Source: TMP-86 sp046347195 (GTDB lineage: Bacteria > Pseudomonadota > Gammaproteobacteria > Steroidobacterales > Steroidobacteraceae). Taken from it: a DNA stretch of 64,000 nucleotides. The stretch is taken from positions 1-64,000 of the forward strand of contig JAXMGQ010000021.1 in the NCBI GenBank assembly GCA_046347195.1. Direction: 5' to 3'. Below are positions 17,844-26,694 of this stretch, one piece after another. Position 1 is the stretch's first letter, and each line of letters starts with the position of its first letter. A program made the translations under genes and the position numbers. The notes below the pieces were generated by a model that worked only from the letters and a program-made list of their open reading frames with translations, ran no database searches and was not told the origin of the DNA.

Positions 17844-20147
17844 CTAGAATCGGTACGATACGGATCCGCCAAACCAGCGCGGCTCACCGTAGCCGATCTG
17901 GGTCCATCCACCGAAGTCGGAAGCCTCGAATCCTACGGTCTTGTAGCGCTCGTCGGCCAAGTTGCGGCCGAACGCGGCCACTTCCCATTTCGAATCCAGG
18001 CTCTGCCAGGCTAGGCGTGCGCCCACCAGCGTGTAGGGATCACGTTCGGTCGCATCGAAATTGGTCAGCGAAATATAAGATTTTCCGACATGCGAAACAT
18101 CCGCCTGCACGCTCAGCTTTCCGAACGGCATGGGAATCTCGTAACGTGCGGATGCAAAGCCGGTGAATTTGCTGGTGTACGGCGGCATTCGGGTGGCGAC
18201 AGACGAGCCCAGGGAATTTGAGAGCGCGACGTCTTTAACCTTGGCATCGAGCAGGCTCGCCCCGAGCATGAACTCGAGGCCCGCGACCGGGCGGACGTTG
18301 AAATCGAATTCCACGCCCTTGATCGTCGCCGGATTGTTGGTGACGACGGTGGAGAAATTGATGAACTTGAACGCCTGGTAGTCCTTGTAATCATAGTAGA
18401 ACACGCTGCCATTCAAAGTGGCGTGGCCATTCAGGATCGTGGTCTTGGCGCCGAGTTCGTAGGAATCCAGCTTCTCCGGCTTGTACTGGATCTCGGCATC
18501 CGGGGGCGTCGCTCCACCGGCGAACGGCGCGTTGAAACTGCCGGCCTTGGTGCCGCGGCTGTAGCCGGCGAACAGCAGCACATCCTTGAGCGGACGGTAC
18601 TCGATCTGCGCCTTGCCCGAATACAGCCAGCCGGAGAGCGAGCCACGGTAGCTGCGCGCATCCACGATGAAATTGCCGTCGAAGTCTTGCACGTTGCCGT
18701 CGTAACTGAAATTCTTTTCCTCCTTGGTGGCGCGGAAACCGCCAACGAGCGTCACCTTGTCGGTGAGGGAGTGTTCGGCCTGCACGAACCCCGAGTAGGA
18801 ATTGGTCTTCAGGCGGAATGGACTCGACACCTGTACACCCAGGAAGAAAGGCCGTTGCAGATCAGTTTCCCAAGCGTCGATGTGCAGGTAATAGCCGCCG
18901 GCCGTCAGCCGTGTTCCGCCGAAATCACGAAAATAGCGCAGCTCCTGCGACCAGTTTTCGATCTTGGCCCAGGTGTTGGTGTCGAAGTAGGTTTGCGATG
19001 TCGCATCGTCATCGAGCGCCAGGTAGTAACGCAGCTTCTTGTAATCGGTGATCGCCGTGATCTGCCCGCCCGTTCCCAGATCGTAGTTGAGCCGGAAGGT
19101 GCCGCCGCCGATCTTGTTGTAAGAGCCGCTCGACTGGCCGTGATTCGCATCCACGCGCAGATGCTGGGCATCGGATGCGGGCTGCGGGACGTACGGCTGT
19201 CCTGTGAACGGGTCGATTCCCGCGAACTGCGTCGGCTCGTTCACGAAGATGGAGTTCGGCATGCCGTTCTGCACGACGCTGCGGGTCGACAGCACCATGT
19301 ACGGACCCCAGGACTGATCGGTGTCACTGAAGTAGCCGGTGAACAGCAGGTCCAAACTGTCGGTCGGCTGCACGGCCACATGCAACCGTGCGGACTTGGT
19401 CTTTTTGCCGCCGAGATCGCCGCCGTTGGGATTGGTGTTCTTGACCCACCCATCGTTCTTGTCGTAGGCGACCGCCAGCCGAGCCTGCACCCGATCCGAG
19501 AGCGGCCCGCCGATCGCGGCCTGCGCTCCAAAGCTGGAGTAAGAGCCGAATGACACCGACGCCGTGGCGTTGAAATCCTTGGTGGGCTTGCGGGTGGTAA
19601 TGCTGACGAGACCGCCGGTAGCATTGCGTCCGAACAGCGTGCCCTGCGGTCCCTTCAACACTTCCACCCGTTCCACGTCCAGCAGCCCGATGCCCGAGAC
19701 GTTGTTGGCCGCGAGATAGCCTTCGTCGATATACACGGCGACCGGCGACTCCGCGTGTGCCTGAAAGTCCTGCTGCGTGATGCCGCGAATAGAGAACATG
19801 ACATTCTGTCCGGCAAAACTGCCCGACACGCCGACGCCGGGCGTGAGCTTGGCGATATCAGGCACGTCCACAGCGCCAAGTTCGGCGAGTTTGTCGCCGC
19901 TGAAGGCATTGAGTGTGATGCCGACGTCCTGCGCTTTCTGAACGCGCTTCTGCGCGGTTACCACCACTTCCTCGAGCACATACGATGCCGCTTCGGCCCC
20001 GTAGGCGGGCAGCGCTCGCGCCCAGGAAAAACAGGCTACGCCGGCCGCCAGTGCTGTCGCCCATCGAGGTAAGCGAGCCCCTGGCCGGGATTGTCCAGAT
20101 CTGGCATATCCACGAACGCGTTGCATGATCATCGGATAAACCCCCAT
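17844..20147 (-). CDS. TonB-dependent outer-membrane receptor
   Basis: A 767-residue receptor. A basic N-terminus and hydrophobic signal (WATALAAGVACFSW) precede a TonB box LEEVVVTAQ near residue 58; the plug contains RVEVLKGPQGTLFGRNATGG, and the barrel ends in GGSVSYRF with the expected terminal Phe. ATG codons at 20147, 20132 and 20126 are all in frame; a G-rich stretch precedes the second, so the start is uncertain by a few residues. It is divergent from a GntR regulator. Near the catabolic operon it most likely imports that pathway's substrate, by inference. Confidence 0.94.
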   Translation of the reverse strand: MGVYPMIMQRVRGYARSGQSRPGARLPRWATALAAGVACFSWARALPAYGAEAASYVLEEVVVTAQKRVQKAQDVGITLNAFSGDKLAELGAVDVPDIAKLTPGVGVSGSFAGQNVMFSIRGITQQDFQAHAESPVAVYIDEGYLAANNVSGIGLLDVERVEVLKGPQGTLFGRNATGGLVSITTRKPTKDFNATASVSFGSYSSFGAQAAIGGPLSDRVQARLAVAYDKNDGWVKNTNPNGGDLGGKKTKSARLHVAVQPTDSLDLLFTGYFSDTDQSWGPYMVLSTRSVVQNGMPNSIFVNEPTQFAGIDPFTGQPYVPQPASDAQHLRVDANHGQSSGSYNKIGGGTFRLNYDLGTGGQITAITDYKKLRYYLALDDDATSQTYFDTNTWAKIENWSQELRYFRDFGGTRLTAGGYYLHIDAWETDLQRPFFLGVQVSSPFRLKTNSYSGFVQAEHSLTDKVTLVGGFRATKEEKNFSYDGNVQDFDGNFIVDARSYRGSLSGWLYSGKAQIEYRPLKDVLLFAGYSRGTKAGSFNAPFAGGATPPDAEIQYKPEKLDSYELGAKTTILNGHATLNGSVFYYDYKDYQAFKFINFSTVVTNNPATIKGVEFDFNVRPVAGLEFMLGASLLDAKVKDVALSNSLGSSVATRMPPYTSKFTGFASARYEIPMPFGKLSVQADVSHVGKSYISLTNFDATERDPYTLVGARLAWQSLDSKWEVAAFGRNLADERYKTVGFEASDFGGWTQIGYGEPRWFGGSVSYRF

Positions 20148-20151
20148 GTCT

Positions 20152-20168
20152 ATCGGTTTTTTACCGAT
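20152..20168. promoter_or_regulatory. Inverted repeat ATCGGT-N5-ACCGAT in the TonB/GntR gap
   Basis: Six-base arms around TTTTT lie 5 bases upstream of the receptor's first ATG, on its transcript leader or promoter. On the reverse strand this gives AATCGGTAAA, which also occurs at 31516-31525 upstream of the APC permease. Operator role is inference. Confidence 0.4.
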
Positions 20169-20177
20169 TAATACCTA

Positions 20178-20191
20178 TAATGTTCGAAGAT
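20178..20191. promoter_or_regulatory. TAATGTTCGAAGAT motif, possible operator
   Basis: The motif is TAAT-N-TTCGAAGAT around a central TTCGAA, in the 134-base gap between the divergent TonB receptor and GntR regulator. The same motif, in fully palindromic form, lies at 21984-21999 ahead of hyuA. Shared position upstream of regulated genes suggests a common operator, probably for the adjacent GntR protein. Confidence 0.45.
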
Positions 20192-20281
20192 ATGACGATC
20201 GTCAAGCGTTGATTCCCACCCTGAAGGGCTGGATATCATTGTTGCGTCTTCACTACGTTTTGGGGAAAGTACGAGCCGCGT

Positions 20282-21034
20282 ATGACACAGGGGCAGAATT
20301 CATCGACCGACGCAACTGAATCGCAGGAAACGGAGGCGCAGACACGCAAGGTCCCTGCCACCGAGCGGGTGCTGGGCCATATCCTGGAAGAACTCGACGC
20401 CGGGCGACTGGGCCCCGGCTCGCGAGTCAATGCGGCGCGAATCGCACAAGATTTGGGCCTGAGCGCAGCGCCGGTACGCGAGGCGCTTTGCGTTCTCGCG
20501 GGGCGCGGCGTAGTGGAACTGTTACCGGATCGCGGCGCGGTGATGACCCCGATCACCTCGAGAGAGGTCCGTCTGATTTGGGAAGTCATCACTCCGGTCG
20601 GTTGTGTCGGACTGGAGCTGGCGGCATCGGCATTGCGTGAGGGAGCGGATCCAAGCGAACTCATCGTCGCATATGAAACGCTGCGATCCTGCGCCAGCGG
20701 TACCCCGCCGATTCGTTTCATCCTGGCCCTGAACGAATGGCATTACGTGGCGAATCGCCTGGGCGGCAATGAATACGTCACAATCGCCTTGGATCGGTTG
20801 GGCATCGCGTACTGGGACCGCTACCTGGTCGGGCTCATCAACGTCAACGCCAACATCCGTGGCTACCTGGAAAACTACCGGCGCATGCACGAATCGCTGC
20901 TCGCGGGAGATGGACCGGCTGCGGCGGCGGCCCTTCGCTTTCATGCTGCCTGGTCCGTGGCTCTGATCGACCGCGCCGAGGCCACTCTGCCGCGCCGTCG
21001 GGGCCGCCGCAGCGCGGCAGCAGTCACACGATAG
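20282..21034 (+). CDS. GntR-family (FCD-type) transcriptional regulator
   Basis: A 250-residue regulator: winged helix-turn-helix at about residues 22-84 (RVNAARIAQDLGLSAAPVRE followed by ALCVLAGRGVVELLPDRGAV) and a helical FCD-like effector domain after it (VITPVGCVGLELAASALREG onward). It is divergent from the TonB receptor and lies just upstream of the catabolic operon, separated by a dead dehydrogenase. FCD-type GntR proteins usually bind carboxylic-acid effectors and repress catabolic operons, so it is the best candidate regulator for the receptor and the hyu operon. Confidence 0.92.
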   Translation: MTQGQNSSTDATESQETEAQTRKVPATERVLGHILEELDAGRLGPGSRVNAARIAQDLGLSAAPVREALCVLAGRGVVELLPDRGAVMTPITSREVRLIWEVITPVGCVGLELAASALREGADPSELIVAYETLRSCASGTPPIRFILALNEWHYVANRLGGNEYVTIALDRLGIAYWDRYLVGLINVNANIRGYLENYRRMHESLLAGDGPAAAAALRFHAAWSVALIDRAEATLPRRRGRRSAAAVTR

Positions 21035-21037
21035 TCG

Positions 21038-21958
21038 TCACTTGCGCGCAAACGCGATCCGATCAAGGGCCGCGCGTAGCTGCGCAAGAGCCGCGTCATG
21101 GTCGCGGGCGCGAACCGGCAATTCAAGGACCGGAACATGCGCACGGCGCGACGCGATGACGGTTCGCAGCGCTCCCGCGGTCCACGCCTTGCGACACCCC
21201 AGGGACTCGCCCAGCGCTGCGTACGCGGCCGCATATTTCTTCGTATATTCGGTAATGCCGCCGGGCGCGTTGAGATCCATGGTTTCGATCGGCCCGCTCA
21301 ACGCCCAGCGGGGTCCAAGCGCCCCGGTCATGACCGCATCGAGTTCATTGGGAGTTGCGGCTCCGTCCGCGATCAATGCCATCGCTTCATCCATGACGGC
21401 AGCCTGCAACCGGTTACCGATATAGCCGAAAATCGGCTTACGCATCACCACCGGTGATAGCCCAACGGAACGCAGGACGCGGCTCGCTTGATCGATCCTC
21501 TGCATACTCGTCCATCGGCTTGGCACGAGTTCCACCGCCGACAGCAGATAGCACGGGTTGAACGGGTGCGCCACGATCAAACGTTGGCATGCGCTCCCTT
21601 CCAGAAAATCGTCGGGCAACAGCGCTGATGCCGAGGAACACAGCAGAGCCTGCGCTGCCCTGAGCCGAGCCAACTCGCCGAAGATCGCGCTTGGCTTGGA
21701 CTTCCTCAACGATGTATTCCCGCACATAATCGACATCGCGCACCGCGGAGGCAAGACTCGCCACGACCGATATGGATGCGGCAGTCGCGGCACGGTCCGG
21801 CCAGAGGTCGCGGAGCACCGACTCGGCTGCCAGCCTGGTCGCCCCCGCGCGGTCTGGCGCCAGGTCATACAATTTCACCGGAATCCCGGCCCGAGAAAAA
21901 CCACGCTCCATCCGAGTCCGATGGGTCCCGCCCCCACCATCGCGACACTTTGCAACAT
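21038..21958 (-). pseudogene. 3-hydroxyacyl-CoA dehydrogenase-like gene, two frameshifts
   Basis: Minus-strand reading from the ATG at 21958 gives a Rossmann start (VAMVGAGPIGLGWSVVF), then frame is lost in a T-run near 21897. A second frame continues SRAGIPVKLYDLAPDRAG to EYIVEEVQAK, and frame is lost again near 21690. The third gives IFGELARLR, the SSASALLPDDF strand and AHPFNPCYLLSAVELVPS, the usual NAD-binding and catalytic His region of the family. The C-terminal helical domain is intact. Either both indels are real and the gene is dead, or they are sequencing errors in an enzyme for a hydroxy-acid step of the neighbouring pathway. Confidence 0.85.
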
Positions 21959-21983
21959 AGTTGTTAGCGTCTGATGTCAGCCT

Positions 21984-21999
21984 TAATCTTCGAAGATTA
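21984..21999. promoter_or_regulatory. 16-bp perfect palindrome ahead of hyuA
   Basis: TAATCTTCGAAGATTA is identical to its reverse complement and ends 30 bases before the hyuA start. It shares TAATnTTCGAAGAT with the site at 20178-20191. This fits an operator for a dimeric regulator such as the nearby GntR protein; binding has not been shown. Confidence 0.55.
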
Positions 22000-22029
22000 T
22001 ATTGATTAATATTCAGAAATAAGGAATTA

Positions 22030-24129
22030 TTGGCTAAATCTACGGTGATTCAGGGTACAACTCAAGATCCCATGCGACTTGCAACCGATACCGGCGGAAC
22101 CTTCACCGACCTCGTCGTCGAGCATGACGACGGTCGTATCGAACTGTTCAAGGCTTCCACCACGCCGGCCGACCCGGTGCAGGGCGTGCTCGATGCCTTG
22201 GCTCTCGCCGCCCGCGCGCAGGGTGAGAGCTGCGACACCTTTCTGGCTCGCGCGTCGGATTTCATCCACGGCACCACTCATGGCATCAACGCCATCGTCA
22301 CCGGTTCGACCGCCCGCACGGCGCTGTTGGTCACCGAAGGACATCGCGACATCCTGACGCTGCGGGAAGGCGGCCGCTCCGAGCCTTTCAACAACTCCGA
22401 ACCTTATCCGCGGCCCTACGTGCCGCGCGCGCTCACCTTCGGCGTGCCGGAACGCGTGCTTTTTGACGGCTCGGTGCGCCGGCCGCTCGACGAAGCGGCA
22501 GTGCTGTCCATCATCGAGCATCTGCGACAACGCGAAGTGCGCGCCGCCGCGGTCTGCCTGCTCTGGTCCATCGTCAATCCCGCGCATGAACGCCGCGTCG
22601 GCGAACTGCTCGCCGAGCATGTGCCGGACATCGACGTGACCCTGAGCCACGAACTCAATCCAACCCCGCGCGAATATCGTCGCGCTTGCTCGGCGGCCAT
22701 CGATGCGTCGCTCAAGCCCATCATGACGCGCTACATCCGCGGGCTTAAGACCCGCCTGTTCGATGCGGGCTTCAAGGGCCGGGTGTTGGTGCTGACCAGC
22801 CTCGGCGGTGTGATGGATGCGGACCAGGTTGCGCGCACGCCGATCCAGGTCATCAATTCCGGCCCGTCGGTTGCGCCGGTGGCCGGCCGCCACTACGCGC
22901 AGGCCGAGAAGTTTTCCACGGCCATCGTGACCGACACGGGCGGAACCACGTACGACGTGGGCTTGATTCGCGACGGCTCGATTCCCGTCACACGCGAGAT
23001 GTGGCTGGGCAAACCCATGCGAGGACATCTCGTTGGCTTTCCCGCTGTCGACATGAAAAGCGTGGGTGCCGGCGGCGGCTCCATTGCCTGGGTGGACGAC
23101 GGCGGTCTGCTGCACGTGGGTCCGCGCAGCGCGGGCGCCCAGCCTGGGCCGGCCTGTTACCAACACGGCGGCATACTACCCACCGTCACCGATGCGGCGC
23201 TGCTGCTGGGGTTCATAGACCCGGATTTTTTCCTGGGCGGCGCCATTCGCCTGGACAGAAAGGCGGCCGAGACCGCGCTGCGCACGCACCTCGCCGAGCC
23301 GCTGGGTTTCGATGTCATCCGTGCCGCCTCCGCCGTCATCGATGTGGTGACCGAGAACATGGTGCAAGCGATCGTCGACGTCACCGTGGCGCAGGGCGTG
23401 GACCCCGCCGAAGCCGTGCTGATCGGCGGTGGCGGCGCGGCAGGACTCAATTCCCTTTACATCGCCCGCCGACTCGGCGTGCGTCGGTTGCTGGTGCCGG
23501 AAACCGGCGCCACCTTGAGCGCGGCTGGCGCGCTGCTGTCCGAGCTGACCGCGGAATTCGCCGAGGTGTGTTTTACCAGCACGCGCAGCTTCGACATCGC
23601 CCGGATCGAGGCGACGCTGGCGGTGCTGCGCCGGCGCTGCGACGAATTCGCGCGCGGACCCGGCGCCGACGCCGTCTCCAGGCAGATCACCATCGTCGCG
23701 GAAGCCCGGTACGAAAACCAGGTGTGGGAAATCGACGTGCCCCTGCCTAACGCGGACTTCACCGCGGCGGGCGCCATCGAACGCTTCCGCGCGGCCTTCG
23801 ACCGGCAGCATGAACTGCTGTTCTCGGTCACCGATGCGGACTCGGCCGTGGAGATCGTGGCATTGCGCGCCAATGTCCGCTGCCGGCTCAAGCAGCATCA
23901 CTCGTTCCGGCTCGCCTCCTCCACGGCCGCGCAGGAGCGCGGACAGCGCGAGGTGGTGTTTCCCGGCCACGGGCACTGCACCTGCCCCATCAGGCGCCTA
24001 GACGCACTACCGGAGGGCGCCGAATTCCGCGGGCCCGCCATTCTCGAATCGCCCTTCACGACCGTCGTCATCGACCCGCAGGCGCGTTACGCACGCCAGC
24101 CCTCGGGAAGCCTGGTGGTGATGCCATGA
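22030..24129 (+). CDS. HyuA-like subunit (hydantoinase A/acetone-carboxylase beta type)
   Basis: A 699-residue ATP-dependent subunit. The actin-like ATPase motifs are LATDTGGTFTDLVV near residues 16-29 and TDTGGTTYDVGLI near 300, with HGTTHGINAIVTG between them and MKSVGAGGGSIAWV after. The family pairs with HyuB to open hydantoin or oxoproline rings, or to phosphorylate and carboxylate ketones. A TTG at 22030 is used because AAGGA precedes it; an ATG 14 codons downstream is the alternative. It overlaps hyuB by four bases. Which reaction applies here is open; see the pathway finding. Confidence 0.92.
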   Translation: MAKSTVIQGTTQDPMRLATDTGGTFTDLVVEHDDGRIELFKASTTPADPVQGVLDALALAARAQGESCDTFLARASDFIHGTTHGINAIVTGSTARTALLVTEGHRDILTLREGGRSEPFNNSEPYPRPYVPRALTFGVPERVLFDGSVRRPLDEAAVLSIIEHLRQREVRAAAVCLLWSIVNPAHERRVGELLAEHVPDIDVTLSHELNPTPREYRRACSAAIDASLKPIMTRYIRGLKTRLFDAGFKGRVLVLTSLGGVMDADQVARTPIQVINSGPSVAPVAGRHYAQAEKFSTAIVTDTGGTTYDVGLIRDGSIPVTREMWLGKPMRGHLVGFPAVDMKSVGAGGGSIAWVDDGGLLHVGPRSAGAQPGPACYQHGGILPTVTDAALLLGFIDPDFFLGGAIRLDRKAAETALRTHLAEPLGFDVIRAASAVIDVVTENMVQAIVDVTVAQGVDPAEAVLIGGGGAAGLNSLYIARRLGVRRLLVPETGATLSAAGALLSELTAEFAEVCFTSTRSFDIARIEATLAVLRRRCDEFARGPGADAVSRQITIVAEARYENQVWEIDVPLPNADFTAAGAIERFRAAFDRQHELLFSVTDADSAVEIVALRANVRCRLKQHHSFRLASSTAAQERGQREVVFPGHGHCTCPIRRLDALPEGAEFRGPAILESPFTTVVIDPQARYARQPSGSLVVMP

Positions 24130-25898
24130 ACCTGTCCAGTTCGACTCCTCTCGACGGCGCCCGTCTCGCCGTACTCGCCAACCGGCTCGAAGGCGTGGCG
24201 CGCAAGATGGCCAACACGCTGCTGCGCACCGGCCGTTCCGGCGTGCTCAATCGCGCGAAGGATTTTTCCTGCTGCATCGTCACCGCCGGCTGCGAGCTGC
24301 TCGCCACCGCCGAGTCGCTCCCCATCCACGTGCTTTCGGGGCCCGACCTCATGACGCGGAGCATGCTGGAGTTCCACCCCCGTCTCGAGCGCGGGGATGC
24401 TTTCATCCACAACAGCCCCTACCACGGCTGCAGCCACGCAGCCGACCAGACCATCCTGGTGCCGGTGCTCGACGAGGCGGGCCGTCATCGCTTCACTGTG
24501 GTCGCCAAGGCGCACCAGGCCGACATCGGCAACTCGCAGCCCACCACGTACATGGGCGATGCGCGCGACGTGTACCACGAGGGCGCGCTCATCTTTCCCT
24601 GCGTCACCATTCAGAAGCGCTACGAGGACGTGGGCGATGTGCTGCGCATGTGCTCGCTGCGCATCCGCGTGCCCGAGCAATGGCACGGCGATTATCTCGC
24701 CGCGCTGGGCGCCGCGCGCATCGGCGAACGCGAACTCACCGCGCTGGCCGCCGAGGTCGGCTGGGACACGCTCGATCGATTCGCGGCGGCATGGTTCGAT
24801 TACTCCGAAAGCCGCATGATCGCCGCGCTGCGACGCCTGCCCAGCGGCACCGCCATCGCCGTCTCCACGCACGATGCATTTCCCGGCACCTCCGCCGAGG
24901 GCGTGCCCATCCGTTCCACCATCCGGGTCGATGCGCAGGCGGCACGCGTGGAAATCGACCTGCGCGACAATCCCGACTGCCTGCCCTGCGGCCTGAATCT
25001 CAGCGAGGCCTGCGCGCGCACGTCGGCCATGGTCGGGGTGTTCAATTCCATCGACGCATCCGTGCCGAAGAATGCCGGTTCCTTCAGGCGCATCGACGTG
25101 CTGCTACGGGAGAACTGCATCGTCGGCATTCCCCGCCACCCCACCAGTTGTTCGGCGGCCACCACCAACATCGCCGACCGGGTCGCCAACGGCGTGCAGC
25201 GCGCTTTCGCGGATCTCGCCCCGGGCGCCGGCATGGCCGAATGCGGCGCGGTAATTCCACCATCGGTGGGCGTCGTGTCTGGGTTCGACCCACGCTCGCA
25301 GCGAAGCTACGTAAACCAAGTCTTCCTGGGCATGACCGGCGGCGCCGCGGCGCCCGACAGCGATGCCTGGCTCACCATCGGCCACGTCGGCAATGCCGGC
25401 ATGAGCTGTCTCGATGGCATCGAGCTGGACGAGCTTTATCATCCCCTGGTGGTGGAGCGCCGGGAACTGCTGCCGGATACGGAAGGCGCGGGCCGGCACA
25501 TCGGCGCCTATTCCATGCGGGTGGAATTCGGGCCAACGCTGGCGCCGATGGACATCGGCTACGTGAGCGACGGCCACGTCAACGCGCCGCTCGGCGCGCG
25601 CGGCGGCCTCGCCGGCGGCCGGGCAGATCAGCAGCTGCGGCACCGTGACGGGCATACCGAGCAACTGCCGTCCTGTGCGGTGGCGCGCATCGATACCGGC
25701 GACATGATGATCGCGACCAGCACCGCGGGCGGCGGCTACGGTTCACCTCTGGAGCGTGACCCGCAACTCGTGGCCGAAGCCGTGCGCGAAGGGCTGCTGT
25801 CGCCGGCCCGTGCCGCCGAGGTGTATGGCGTTCTCCTGCGCGGCGACGGAACGCCGGACCTGCCTGCCACTGAGGCGCGCCGAGGAAACAAGCCATGA
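24126..25898 (+). CDS. HyuB-like subunit (hydantoinase B/acetone-carboxylase alpha type)
   Basis: A 590-residue partner of the preceding HyuA. The family start LEGVARKMANTLLRTGRSG and the conserved FIHNSPYHGCSHAADQTILV region are present, as is the C-terminal glycine-rich GGGYGSPLERDP. Length is typical. ATGA overlaps at both ends tie it to hyuA and to the next SDR, implying a single mRNA and coupled translation. In ketone carboxylases this subunit carries the metal-dependent carboxylation site; in N-methylhydantoinase it forms the hydrolase. Confidence 0.92.
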   Translation: MNLSSSTPLDGARLAVLANRLEGVARKMANTLLRTGRSGVLNRAKDFSCCIVTAGCELLATAESLPIHVLSGPDLMTRSMLEFHPRLERGDAFIHNSPYHGCSHAADQTILVPVLDEAGRHRFTVVAKAHQADIGNSQPTTYMGDARDVYHEGALIFPCVTIQKRYEDVGDVLRMCSLRIRVPEQWHGDYLAALGAARIGERELTALAAEVGWDTLDRFAAAWFDYSESRMIAALRRLPSGTAIAVSTHDAFPGTSAEGVPIRSTIRVDAQAARVEIDLRDNPDCLPCGLNLSEACARTSAMVGVFNSIDASVPKNAGSFRRIDVLLRENCIVGIPRHPTSCSAATTNIADRVANGVQRAFADLAPGAGMAECGAVIPPSVGVVSGFDPRSQRSYVNQVFLGMTGGAAAPDSDAWLTIGHVGNAGMSCLDGIELDELYHPLVVERRELLPDTEGAGRHIGAYSMRVEFGPTLAPMDIGYVSDGHVNAPLGARGGLAGGRADQQLRHRDGHTEQLPSCAVARIDTGDMMIATSTAGGGYGSPLERDPQLVAEAVREGLLSPARAAEVYGVLLRGDGTPDLPATEARRGNKP

Positions 25899-26659
25899 CC
25901 ACAATACACCGCAGCGTGATCGTCACGGCCGGCGCGGGTGGCGCGGGTCTGATCATCGCACGCCGCTTTCGCGACGCCGGCGCACGCGTCACGGTGTGCG
26001 ACGTGGACGAGGCCGCCATTCGACGCGCCAACGACGACGGCCTGCTGGGGATCGTAGGCAACGCGGGCCAGGAAGCCGACGTCGAGCGCCTGTTCGTGAC
26101 CGCCGAGAAAGCCCATGGTCCCGTCGAGGTGCTGATCAACAATGTCGGTATCGCCGGTCCCACCGCGGCCGTGGAGAACGTGGCGCTCGCCGACTGGGAA
26201 CGAACCTTGCGCGCCAATCTCACCAGCCATTTCCTGTGTATCCGGCGCGCGGTGCCCACGATGAAGGCGGCCCGCAACGGTTTGATCGTCAACATCTCCT
26301 CCGGCAGCGCCAAGGTGGGTCTGCCGTTGCGGGTTCCGTATGTGGTTTCCAAGGGAGCCGTGCTGTCGTTGACCACGACGCTTGCCAGGGAACTGGGGCC
26401 CGCGGGCATCCGGGTGAATGCCATCCTGCCCGGCGCCATCCGCGGCGAGCGCATCGAGCGCATCATCCGCGACAAGTCGGCCGCGCTGGGCATGTCCGCG
26501 GCCGAATACGAACAATCGCTCCTACGCTACATTTCCCTGCGCACCATGGTGGAGCCCGACGACATCGCCGCGATGGCGCTGTTCCTGGCATCCGCGGCCG
26601 GCTGCCGCATCACCGGCCAACTGCTGGGAGTCGACGGCAACATCGAGTGGGAGGAATGA
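25895..26659 (+). CDS. Short-chain dehydrogenase in the hyu operon
   Basis: A 254-residue SDR. The cofactor loop is unusual, TAGAGGAG at residues 11-18 where TGxxxGxG is normal. NNVG at 82-85, SS at 135-136 and Tyr149/Lys153 (YVVSK) complete the active site, and GVDGN closes the C-terminus. Its ATG overlaps the hyuB stop. If HyuAB carboxylates a ketone, an SDR supplying that ketone from a secondary alcohol would fit; 1-phenylethanol dehydrogenase of the acetophenone pathway is an SDR. This role is inference. Confidence 0.92.
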   Translation: MTTIHRSVIVTAGAGGAGLIIARRFRDAGARVTVCDVDEAAIRRANDDGLLGIVGNAGQEADVERLFVTAEKAHGPVEVLINNVGIAGPTAAVENVALADWERTLRANLTSHFLCIRRAVPTMKAARNGLIVNISSGSAKVGLPLRVPYVVSKGAVLSLTTTLARELGPAGIRVNAILPGAIRGERIERIIRDKSAALGMSAAEYEQSLLRYISLRTMVEPDDIAAMALFLASAAGCRITGQLLGVDGNIEWEE

Positions 26660-26694
26660 GCCGGCATGAATTCAACCGACAACGAGGGTATGCC

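Noticed and set aside
22027..23166. 379-codon minus-strand open frame
   Set aside because: Antisense to hyuA, whose ATPase motifs are unambiguous.
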